The translations under genes and the position numbers were made by a program. Under the pieces are notes generated by a model. The model was not told where the DNA came from. It did no database searches and saw only the letters and a program-made list of their open reading frames with translations. Positions 43,672-53,470 of a DNA stretch of 64,000 bases are shown one piece after another. Source of the stretch: Asterias amurensis (Eukaryota; Echinodermata; Asteroidea; Forcipulatida; Asteriidae); NCBI RefSeq assembly GCF_032118995.1, contig NC_092650.1, positions 13,886,501 to 13,950,500 of the forward strand, written 5' to 3'. Position 1 is the stretch's first letter. Each line of letters starts with the position of its first letter.

Positions 43672-43819
43672 GTGCGTTCGTTTAGCTTCCCCGGGTCGAC
43701 CCCGGTGTGTGGCGTGTTTTTTCCCAGGACGAACGTGTGCAGATAATTACCCACATTCGTCCTGTAACAAACAAACCGCTACACACCGGGGTCGACCCAG
43801 GGAAGCTAAACGAACGCAC
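43672..43819. mobile_element. Compact foldback MITE with GTGCGTTCGTTTAGCTTCCC ends
   Basis: 43-bp arms with an inner GGGTCGACCC palindrome around a loop of about 60 bp that is itself inverted (GGACGAACGTGTG / CACATTCGTCC). No target duplication is visible. Confidence 0.9.
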
Positions 43820-44409
43820 CCATTATAGTATCATTTATGGTCTTTGCCTCATTGCTCAACAGCTTTACGGCGACGTCTTTATACGTCGACGTACCTGGGG
43901 ATAAACTGAGTGTGGATAGGTCCATAAGTCAGGTGGAAATAAATTTCCCCTCAGCTGGCAGTGAATTTGTGTTTAGCAACTCCTTTAAAATCTGTGATGT
44001 TGTATAGAGAACCCCCACGTGCGCATGCGTGAAGTTAGAAACGGATGGTGATTGGTACAGCGAGGAGCAAGCAGAAGTGATCCAGCACGTGTGCACGCTG
44101 CATGGTTTTAACACACGCATACGTTTAATATTGCGACGCTTGTTAACTGCATCACTCGACTATTAGTATTACCCTAGGAACGCTGTGTTCCATTCGGTGC
44201 TTTCCTCTGCGCATCTAAAGGTTTTATCCTGGAGTCTTTTACTTCCTCCTACATCTTTGGCTATGAACTATATAGAGACAATGGTTTCAATCATTCTCGC
44301 TGTGTGAATTCTCCCTGTCTCACCCTTATTGCTGACGGTGGCCTGCATTTTGAACACATTTTCCTCTGAACATTTTTAGACTGGTCGCACTGAAGGCGTT
44401 GTGTGGTGG
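43820..44409. promoter_or_regulatory. 5' flank of the candidate secreted-peptide gene
   Basis: CTATATAG (TATA-like) at 44269-44275 would place a start near 44300 and a leader of about 110 nt. An in-frame TAG at 44376-44378 precedes the ATG at 44410. Confidence 0.35.
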
Positions 44410-46336
44410 ATGATGGCACACAGCCACCTGCTTCAAACTGTTGGAATTCAAGTGATTGTTGTACTGGCTGTGGTTCTTTTAGGAGACAGATGTCTGGAGT
44501 CAGTGGCAAGCAGGTATGTACAATGTGGTAGCAAATAGTTTGGTTCAATTGAGACATCTGCAGAAACAAAAACATGGTTTGCGGTTCGTACACTCTGTAA
44601 AAATATTCCATTCTTATCTTGAAAAAAGAGACGCTTATAATGTTTTGAAAAGCCCATTCTATTGCCACGAGAAAAGGTTTTGGTAATCTTTTAAACTCTC
44701 GAAACCTACAATTTGACAATTTGAAAAATGCGATCCTGTAAGCTATAGAAACATATAGGCCGCCAGCGCACGTGTAGATCAATATTGAAAGCGAGCACGG
44801 GAAATCACGGCCTCTGAGAAATAACCCTGAAATTTTCTCAGACAAGTTCAAAATTGGCAAACTCACACTTGTATAAGTGTTCCTAAAAGCTCCCTGATGA
44901 TGTATCAACTCGCAAGACCTGCGGGTATATACTTGATAATTTAAATTCTCTAAGTTCCATTGAAAGTAAAACTACTATTAATAAATAAATACACACAAAT
45001 ACATGTAAATAAGAATGCATAAAATAGGAAACACGCATGAGCAATTATGTAAGATGAAATTGAATAAGAATTCAGTCATTTCAGTAAAGTAACCATGACC
45101 AATGTAAATATTTAAACAAGTAAATATTTGAGTGAATAAACACATTGAAAAGAACTAAATAAATAATTTGCCCCAGTGTTACTTGCACTGTAAGGACACG
45201 TAATACGTCAATAATTGGCTGAGTGGTTGTCGACGGAGCATGTCTTAAGTACAATGCTATCGTGACAGACGACAGGCAGCGTTTGAATTTATACGTAATT
45301 ATTCGTCGAGTCATCAGACGATTTGCCTTCCCGCCCTTTCAAGAGAAAGAAATGCTATGAGAGAAGAATAGAGTGTTGTCAGTAATGTGCGTTTTCAAAA
45401 TGTGGCTGTTCGTTGAAGAACATTAAAGGAACACGTTGCCTTGGATCGGACGAGTTGGTCTATAAAAAGCGTTTTTTTAACCCTTTTTTACAAAATGCAT
45501 ATGGTTGGAAAGATGTTTTAAAAGTAGAATACAATGATCCACACAAGTTTGCGTGGTTTTTCTTTTACTGTGCGAACTTACACGGTCGGCCATTTATGGG
45601 AGTCAAAAATTTGACTCCCATAAATGGCCGACCGTGTTAGTCGACGAGGTAAAAGGAAAACCGTGCAATTTCGAGGCATGTTTGTGTGGATTATTGTATT
45701 CTACTTTTACAACGTCTTTCTACCTATATACATTTTATAAAAAACGGTTACAAATACTTTTCAAAGACCAACTCGACCGATCCAAGGCAACGTGTTCCTT
45801 TAAGTACATCACAGAATCGGTAAGAACAAAACCTCGTCAAAGATCACAGATTTACATCAAACTTACATGGTCTATGATGATGATAGTAGAAAACATCCCT
45901 TGAAATTTTTATGTTAGAAATGTCATGTTTGATGAGAAATAAATAAAACTAACTTTCCGTTTGGAATTTATCGCCCAGTGAGTGTTTTATTCATTTTTTG
46001 TAAATCGATCGATCTCAAACTTCTACATGTTTGTCAGTTTTAAATTATGTATATGGTGGATTACAGCAACCGTTTGGTTAGAATTGTTTTTATGTAATGT
46101 TCGTTTTAGGAAATGAATATTAATTTGTTGATGTGTATAAATAATGGATAATACACATTCGACAGACACAAAAGATGTTTATGAGAACATTTGAAAGAAT
46201 CTGACAATTAATCAATATTGCAGCAATAATTTAAAAGTTTGTTTTTAATATTAGGAGCCCGGACAAATTTGCTTACGAAGTCGACTCCTTCCTTTTAACA
46301 AGAAAACAACCTGAAATTGAGAACCAAAATTTATAA
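44410..46336 (+). CDS. Candidate small secreted peptide precursor (two exons)
   Basis: Not recognised. Exon 1 (44410-44513) begins MMAHSHLLQ and has a signal-peptide-like hydrophobic core, VIVVLAVVLL, near residues 15-24, ending at donor AGCAG/GTATGT in phase 2. The next plausible acceptor (GTTTTTAATATTAG) opens exon 2 at 46255, whose matching phase reads SPDKFAYEVDSFLL, then TRK, then QPEIENQNL and TAA at 46334-46336. The 61-residue product would have a signal peptide and one dibasic RK site, so it could be a hormone-like precursor; intermediate exons cannot be excluded. AATAAA lies at 46747-46752, giving a ~415-nt 3' UTR. The intron holds a family B MITE and a family E repeat. The long opposite-strand frame over exon 1 (44291-44908) is taken as a shadow. 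Confidence 0.45.
45423..45803. mobile_element. Family B MITE
   Basis: TTAA at both ends, ~185-bp arms meeting at GGGAGTCAAAAATTTGACTCCC. Confidence 0.93.
45804..46070 (+). mobile_element. Family E dispersed repeat
   Basis: Shares GAAAACATCCCTTGAAAT, TTTGATGAGAAAT and GATCTCAAACTT with 18076-18345. It starts directly at the TTAA border of the family B element. Confidence 0.65.
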
Positions 46337-46746
46337 GACGCTTCATGAATAGATGTCTTCCGTCGTGGTATATCACTGAATGTAGATTACGTATTTGTCA
46401 CTCCATGCTCACGTATAATTGAGGGTGCTTAGAACTTACGATTTTTTGAGGTGTAGGAATCGTCAATATCTGGTCAAACTATATTTTGATATCTTGTCAA
46501 TATCTGTTCAAATTATAGTTTTGATTCATAAGTCATTCAACTGTAAATGTAATGTATCTTACTGTGCTTTGTGCTGTGTCTGCTCTGCCTGTATTAATTC
46601 TATTGTATACAATGATTTGGATCTTTTCTTTGAATGGGCACTCCGTAACACAAGCTGTGCTTACTTGGTTGTTGCCCCCAATTTCCCGCCCTTTTGTGTA
46701 TCACATAGTTTGCAAACATAGTATTCATATTGATTGATGAATTTGA

Positions 46747-46752
46747 AATAAA
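46747..46752 (+). terminator. Poly(A) signal AATAAA
   Basis: Canonical hexamer followed by TGTTGTTCTG, a GT-rich downstream element; assigned to the candidate secreted-peptide gene. Confidence 0.45.
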
Positions 46753-46957
46753 TGTTGTTCTGAATTGATCTTCAAGACTGTGACATCACACAACATTAAT
46801 AAAGTGTGGAAAGTTGGAAAATGTGTAACTCCCCGCTGGAGAAAAATGTACAACTTTTCTTGCACTATATGGAGATGCATTCAGGCCAAACATAACCATG
46901 GCACCGAGGGCAAATGCGGTGGTTCCCACTGCAAATTTCTTCTTGTAAAAGTGCCCT

Positions 46958-47347
46958 TTAAAGACTCTGGACACTATTGGTAATTGTCAAAGACCAGTCT
47001 TCCCACTTGGTGTGTCTCAACATATGCATAAAATAACAAACCTGTGAAAATTTGAGCTCATTTGGTCGTCGAAGTTGCGAGATAAGAGTGAAAGAAAAAA
47101 AAACACCCGAGTAACACGAAGTTGTGTTTTTTTCTGATGCTTGATTTCGAGACCCCAAATTGTAAATCTGAGGTCTCGAAATCAAATTCGTGGAAAATTA
47201 CTTCTTTCTCGAAAACTACATCACTTCAGAGGGAGCCGTTTATCACCATGTTTTATACTATCAACCTTACCCTATTACTAGTCACCAAGTAAGGTTTAAT
47301 GCTTATAATTATTTTTAGTAATTAACAATAATGTCTACTGCCCTTAA
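46958..47347 (-). mobile_element. Family A MITE, - orientation
   Basis: TTAA at both borders; ends AGACTCTGGACACTATTGG and a degraded right end. Confidence 0.92.
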
Positions 47348-47872
47348 CAGGGGAAAATTGCTGTGCCCCCGCAAGAGCGAAACTCAAAGGTTGTGCCTGT
47401 GGATGAACTTTTTTTAAATCAAGATGAACTAAGGATCTTTATCACATCCTTTCAAAGTTATTGAAGCAGAACATGACCAGAACATGACATTTCTGTTGGA
47501 AATCCAGAGATAAATGTGTCCGTGTGACTGTATGATGTGCAAATCTTACCATTACTAACTTCACGGTGCGTTATGTTTGGACAGCAATGCCATCTGCGTC
47601 ATTACATTAGTGCAGGGATTGTCATCATGCAGTATCACAATGTTCTCACTGTCAATCAAAACGGACTCTGTTTTGAATCAGGATTATTTCTGAAATATTC
47701 CTTCGGGTTAGAGGGGGGGGGGGGGCTGTTTTGACACACTGACGGATTGGTCACCACTTTAGCGTTGCGACATGTACGCTTCACTCTAAAAACTAAAGAG
47801 TTGAATCCAACACTTGCATGAGTTCGGTGAGTGACTACACTTTGAAAGTGTTAAATCCAGCATTCGGTCAAC
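47348..47872. other. Unannotated stretch
   Basis: A G run lies at 47711-47724; nothing recognised. Confidence 0.45.
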
Positions 47873-48115
47873 AATTGGGGGAGAGGTTGATAGTAGAAAA
47901 CCATGTGAGAAACGGCTCCCTCTGAAGTGACGTATTTTCGAGAAAGAAGTAATTTTCCACGAATTGATTTCGAGACCTCAGATATAGTTATCTCGCACCT
48001 CCGACGACAAATCGAGCTCAAATTTTCACAGGTTTGTTATTGTGTGCATAAGTTGAGATACACCAAGTGAGAATACTGGTCTTTGACAATTACCCAAAGT
48101 CCCAAGGGCCTTTAA
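47873..48115 (+). mobile_element. Family A MITE with internal deletion
   Basis: The first ~50 bp and the second arm of the central hairpin are missing. The right end CCAAGGGCCTTTAA is present. Confidence 0.82.
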
Positions 48116-48556
48116 CGTGTATATTTTGGAATATAGTCGAAGCGTAACCTGTTCAGCGAATCATAAAACAAGTATTTAACCCACACATGATGTGTTTGTT
48201 TGTAGACTAATTGATTATAACTGACTTGGGCCAAAGATCTAGGTCTCCGAAGGCCGGTGGCCAGTTTCTTGGCAACCAAAACAAATTGCCTCAGTGGACC
48301 ATGTGGTGGATATCACATGCCGTTAGTGCTGCACTCAGGAAATAATTGTAAGTAATGTGATTATTTGAGTTAAGTGGCCATATCAAATTGGGTCAAGGTA
48401 TATCATCGATAAACGAACGTTTGAACTTCCTTGGATAAACAGAGAAGAATTTTTCGTGACAAATCTCCCGAAACTTTAATATTCAGAAGATCTCTATTAC
48501 CTCCTTGTTTTGCCTCCATCTCGGTCTATGAGCCTCACAGAAACTTGGTGTTGGTG
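48116..48556. other. Unannotated stretch
   Basis: No exon or repeat recognised. Confidence 0.45.
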
Positions 48557-48752
48557 TCTGAGGTCTCGAAATCAAATTCGTGGAAAATTACTTCTTTCTC
48601 GAAAACTACGTCACTTCAGAGGGAGCCGTTTCTCACAATGTTTTCTTCTATCAACCTCTCCCCATTACTCGTTACCAAGTGAGGTTTTATGCTGATCATT
48701 ATTTTGAGTAATAACGTGTCCTTTGCCTTTAAAGTGTCCTTTGCCTTTAAAG
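48557..48752 (-). mobile_element. Half copy of family A MITE with duplicated end
   Basis: Starts at the central hairpin (CTGAGGTCTCGAAATC). The terminal segment GTGTCCTTTGCCTTTAAA is present twice in tandem. Confidence 0.88.
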
Positions 48753-49286
48753 TCACCTAGAAGTGTGGTATTTTTTTTAAATAAAGCTTTTGTCACTAAA
48801 ATATGTGTTTTTACGAGAGGAATGTGAATAAAAAGTTAACTAAGGTTTAAAAATATTAGTTTTGATTGTATTTACAAATTTACGAGTAGGCCCCGACCCG
48901 AGAGGGCTCTGTTCGTGACGTATTTCAAGGCGCGATATTTGAAGAGAAAATTTGTAGTCAGGCCCCCGTTCATTACGTCTGGGAACATGGCACATCAAAA
49001 CAAATTTAGACACGATTTTACACACACACGTACATTGAAACTTGAACATGTTGAACGCCTAGTGGTTTTTACAAAAGCTTTTGCTGCTATTTTTATTTAA
49101 CTATGCGACTTTTTAGTGACCAAATGGATTGTTAGATGTGGGTCTGGGGTTAGAAATACGGCCACGGAGCAGACTGCACGCACGCACTATGGCTGCTGTA
49201 TAATGTGCGGACGGTCACATAGGACCTGCACGCACGGTGAATCGCATGCGGTACCCAAAAAAAATCGTGTCACTTGGCAAACTTAC
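48753..49286. other. Downstream of the THAP exon, nothing recognised
   Basis: The next exon of the THAP gene should lie here or further left, but no phase-matching acceptor with recognisable coding sequence was found. A 37-codon + strand frame starting MAHQNKFRH near 48987 has no support. Confidence 0.4.
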
Positions 49287-49632
49287 CTGAATTTTTTCAC
49301 GTTTAGCAAATGCTCCTCTGGGTTCGTCACGTCTTTCAGATACCTTCTTCGATTTACAACTAGCTGGAAAAAATTGTTGGGACGGCGTCGTGTTTAAGAA
49401 TGGCTCTTCTCGTCATGTCAAATGAGTGGTGTATCCCGGATTCGAAGCACGACGGCTCGAAGTGTTCGCTGCATAGCGCTGAAAAAGACGTCGGACCGGA
49501 CCACTTTGCTCTAGTTAATCTGACTTTCGCAGCCCACAACCGCCTATACTTGGGATCTGCAGGAAATAGATGAAGACTGACCCCATCTTTAATTGATTTG
49601 CTGCATCCAGCAGCAATACACCTGGTCGGCAT
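49287..49632 (-). CDS. THAP-domain protein, first exon with a frameshift
   Basis: THAP domains are C2CH zinc-binding DNA-binding modules, found in transcription regulators and P-element-like transposases. The ATG at 49632 gives MPTRCIAAGC, with C5 and C10 as the first metal pair. The conserved tryptophan follows (RLWAAKV), then CSEHF supplies the C-x2-H pair, then the AVPTIF signature. After AVPTIF the frame stops at TAG (49360-49362). One base fewer in the T6 run (49370-49375) would continue as PASCKSKKVSERRDEP up to a strong donor, AATTCAG/GTAAGT, at 49287. So the exon is complete except for a single-base insertion, which could be a real pseudogene lesion or a sequence error. What follows the domain is not visible. 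Confidence 0.85.
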
Positions 49633-49800
49633 TGCCGGAAAAATGCCAGAAAAAAACCTTTTTCGCAGCGTACAAACTCACGTCTTAGAATTACATGTAC
49701 TTTTGCACGTGTGTTTATCTACGCATCGAGGAAAAGTCTTCCTTTTCCTACGTCACAAAAGGGGTAGGCGGAGTCAACCCCCCAAGCACTTAATTAATTT
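49633..49800. promoter_or_regulatory. THAP gene 5' flank
   Basis: On the - strand: GTGACGTAGGAAA (CRE/ATF-like core TGACGT) and GACTCCGCCTACCCC (GC-box-like) lie about 110-145 bp before the ATG. No TATA box. Confidence 0.35.
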
Positions 49801-49907
49801 TTTCAACATATAAATCGTGACAAACAATTACTCAAAAAATTGTTTTATTGTTAATAAACATATACTCTTATGTTTAAAAGAAAAAAATCCTATTTCCAGG
49901 TGCCTTT

Positions 49908-49999
49908 AAGGAGCCATCTTGAATTTCAAACTGGCAGCCATCCACTCGAATGTCAGAGTCGCGTCAAGATTTTCTGTAGCTGCGATACAGCCAAATTTG
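49908..49999 (+). repeat. ~90-bp dispersed repeat
   Basis: GGAGCCATCTTGAATTTCAA to GATACAGCCAAATTTGT is shared with 36584-36670. In both places it directly follows GCCTTTAA, the family A end. Confidence 0.85.
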
Positions 50000-50280
50000 T
50001 ACAAGCGACATAGAGCAAAATCTTGACTGTGGACTACAAGTGTTTGGCATTTTTGATATACATGCATAGCAACGCACACATTAGCTTCATCGATCCACCA
50101 CTGGTGTGTTTTGTGTGTGTTTGAATGTAATTATGGGAGATACCTGTGTCGCCGGTGATGATGATGAACGTGGTGTTTTATTATAACAACTAAACTTCAG
50201 TCGATCGTGCAAGGCTAATCGTCACAGATGGCGGTTCAGATGATTCCGTCGTCAAGGCGTGATTTTGTCGTCAAGGTGCA
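50000..50280. other. Unannotated stretch
   Basis: Nothing recognised. Confidence 0.45.
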
Positions 50281-51165
50281 AGCTGTTGTGGCTGGATATT
50301 GGATAGTTCAGGTTCAGACTTGAGTATCAAACCATACCACTTCTTTATTATGTGCGAGTCTCTTCATGTATACTCGACAGTGAACGCTGAATAAAACTTG
50401 CTTTTACACATGAGTTGAAATCGTGAAGCAGTTTATAAGTGTAGATTTATCTTTGTTCTTCTTTACATTTGGCTTGATATTGGATAATTCAGACTCGAGT
50501 CTAAGACTACCACTTCTTTATATACCGTTTGGGTGTGCGAGTCTCTTCATGTATACTTGACAGTGAACGCTGAAGAAAACTTGCTTTTATAGATGAGTTG
50601 AAATCGTGAAGCAGTTTATAAGTGTAGATTTATCTTTGTTCTTCTTTACATTTGGCTTGATATTGGATAGTTCATACTCGAGTCTCAGACTACCACATCT
50701 TTATATACCGTTTGTGCGTGTCTCTTCATGTGTACTTGACAGTGAACGCAAAAGAAAACTTGCTTCTTTATTATAGATGTGTTGAAATCGTAAACGCAGT
50801 TTAAAAGTGTAGATTTATCTATGTAATTTTTGACCTCTGGCGTGATATTGGATAATTCAGACTCGAGTCTCAGACTACCACATCTTTATATACCGTTTGT
50901 GCGTGTCTCTTCATGTGTGCTTGACAGTGAACGCAAAAGAAAACTTGCTTCTTTATTATAGATGTGTTGAAATCGTAAACGCAGTTTAAAAGTGTAGATT
51001 TATCTATGTAATTTTTGACCTCTGGCGTGATATTGGATAATTCAGACTCGAGTCTCAGACTACCGCTTCTTTATATACCGTTTGTGTGAGTCTCCTAGTG
51101 TACTTGACAGTGAACGCTGAAGAAAATTTGCTGTTATGTGTGTATTGAAATACTGAACGCAGTTT
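50281..51165. repeat. ~180-bp tandem repeat, about five units
   Basis: GATATTGGATA occurs at about 50295, 50471, 50658, 50848 and 51028, each followed by CAGACTCGAGTCTCAGAC, TTTATATACCGTTTG and CTTGACAGTGAACGC. Units 3 and 4 are nearly identical. Each unit carries a GACTCGAGTC palindrome. Confidence 0.95.
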
Positions 51166-53164
51166 TGAAGTGTAAAATCACGTCTATTCTCATCACAATG
51201 ATTGCCATGGAAATCGACTTTACTTAAGAACAATTAAGTGTCTGAAAGAACCACTTGGTAATGAGCATCTCTTTAGGTAGCTTCGCACTTCATCATTGAA
51301 TAAGTTTATTTTGCCCGCGTATGAGACGAGTTGATGTTATTGACGCAAGTTATCAGTATGTCTGGAAAATTTATGCCATCGCAGTGATACCAGCGGTTGC
51401 CATGGAAATAAAGTCATCTCCGATCAATAGAGATGGTAATTTGCTTGGACAGTCAGCGAGACTTATTGTAAAAAGAAACCGAATATTAGCCATAAGAGAA
51501 CCGAGCAATCAATGCAGGCACATGCTCTTGAGGTGTAAATTCACCAGTGTTGGGGATGCCATTATAGTAGACTGACTCAAGTCTACTTCCCATAATGCAA
51601 TGCATCACCTTATAACATGGCCGCCCTTATGTAACAGTCGATTATATAATCTGGAGTACAGCTCGACTTAAACATCTATGGTACGAAGTTGTTACGTCTT
51701 ACAGGGGCAAATCGTAAACTGACCAGCGAAAATTATTCAATACGCTCCGTAAGAAATCAGCGTGTAAAGCGACAAAACAATATTTACAAAATGTTTCTTA
51801 CTAATAGATTGTTTTGGTCAACGAAATGGTGATTTATTTGTAACATTTAAACACTAAATTTCTAAATACAGTGAGTTTACTCTCTGAGAAAGCAGCAACA
51901 AAGCGTTAACGTATTTGTTTTCACACGAAAGTCAAGTCCGTCTACGTTTAGCGAGGTGAAAACGGATACCAACCGCATCTGTGGCCGCAACATTTGCAAA
52001 CAGCCCTTACGAATCAGAGGAACGATTCACGCATGAATTTGTCCCTCATAATCAAAAGTTTTTATAGGGTGAAACATTATCCAAGAACGGAATATTTTCT
52101 CAAAGTAGTTTTAACTACCAACAACTACAGTAATTCTCACCAAGTAAGTTTTAATGGTAATAAATTTGTGGATATTAACCAACGTATGATCACCCCTTTA
52201 AGTGAAGTGCCCGTTACGATAAGTTTCTTTCCAGTTTAGGGCAGAAGAAAACATATAAACGATAATGTCGAATCGTACAAGAGCTTATGTATTAATTCCA
52301 AATGTTTTATGCGTTAGTTTTACGAGCCTCATACAGTTTGGTCCATGTCCATAAATATACAGTTTGCTTGATTTCTCAATGTTGTCTCTCAAAAATACTC
52401 CTCAATTTTCTTGTAGAAATGTAATCCCTGTACAGTTCAACTTGAAGATGCACTTTAACGACACTTCTTGCGTTAGGCACTCTCGAGTTGACGATGTTGT
52501 AATGTTATAACTCTTTTATGCGACAGAGGTAGACATTGTGTGGCGAACTCAAGCATGAAGTGTAGAAGGTAGATATACATCTCGCAGTTGTAGTAAGTGG
52601 ACATAAACCCCTGGTGACTTGGTGCTCTGATGTAATTTTCAAACACTGCTGATCAATTCACATTGCCGTATACACGAGAGCGTGGGGCCACGTCGTTACG
52701 GAAATTGCCAAGGAAGAGGATGCGGCTAGCCCAATGGGGCAAATGAACCGAGTAGCGTCGTCAAAATGAGGGATCGCAGGGGAGTGGCAGGGCAGGTACG
52801 GGACTTGAACGGGGTCGAAGTAAAGGGTTGCCTGTCACGGCGTACTCGAGAGACCTTGGCCAGAGCAACTCGCAAGTCCCAAATGGTACGTTACTGTAAA
52901 AAGAGATGATGAACAATTTTGTAAATCATTATTTTTCTAATTTGGAGCGAATGGCTGGTTTAGAATTGCTTTCCTAAGGTGGTCGACCTCGCCAATTAAA
53001 CAGACTAGCAGGGCACTGCGTAGACTAGTAGTCCCCTGACCCGACAGGGTCTTTTTAAAGCAATGATTTCAGTGGATGAACATGACGTAAGCTTTCAATT
53101 TCTGTGTGTTATGATAATAGAGCTAGCTCATGGTCATTGTTGGTCTGCACCAAAGTGACGTAGT
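51166..53164. other. Unannotated stretch
   Basis: An 84-codon + strand frame at 51321-51575 and a decayed family A/D-like end near 52060-52200 (CTCACCAAGTAAGTTTTAAT) are the only notable items. 52650-52900 is GC-richer without a recognisable frame. Confidence 0.4.
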
Positions 53165-53470
53165 TTGTCAGTTACACCAGCAGCAGTTTTTGTACTACAT
53201 GTATGCAATGTTGTTTTGTTTACAATGTCCTGTTTTGTGATGCGATGTCAAAGTTTACATCTGTCAGGGTCCTGCCAGGCGTGCAAGGCCGGTGTCTGCT
53301 CAGGAGCATCGAAGTGTGACGTCAGATGTTCAGGCCAAGCACTGCCCAAAAGAGCTATCAACACTTTTAAGACATCATATGGTAATGGTAGTTATCCTTC
53401 TGAAATTGTCGCTGGTGAACTTGACAAGGAGGCCAGGAGAGCGTTGTCTAAATCATTTTATTTACTTTTT
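53165..53470 (+). CDS. Unrecognised cysteine-rich open frame cut by a repeat
   Basis: An open frame containing CQACKAGVCSGASKCDVRC, then a polar stretch (YGNGSYPSEIVAGELDKEAR), before it enters the repeat at 53471. The first ATG is at about 53226. The regular cysteine spacing is the only protein-like feature; no splice structure was settled. Possibly a fragment, possibly chance. Confidence 0.2.

Noticed and set aside
44291..44908. 205-codon - strand open frame, the second longest in the window
   Set aside because: No motif and no splice context. It overlaps, in antisense, an exon with signal peptide, donor and phase support on the + strand, which explains part of its low stop density. Not fully excluded.
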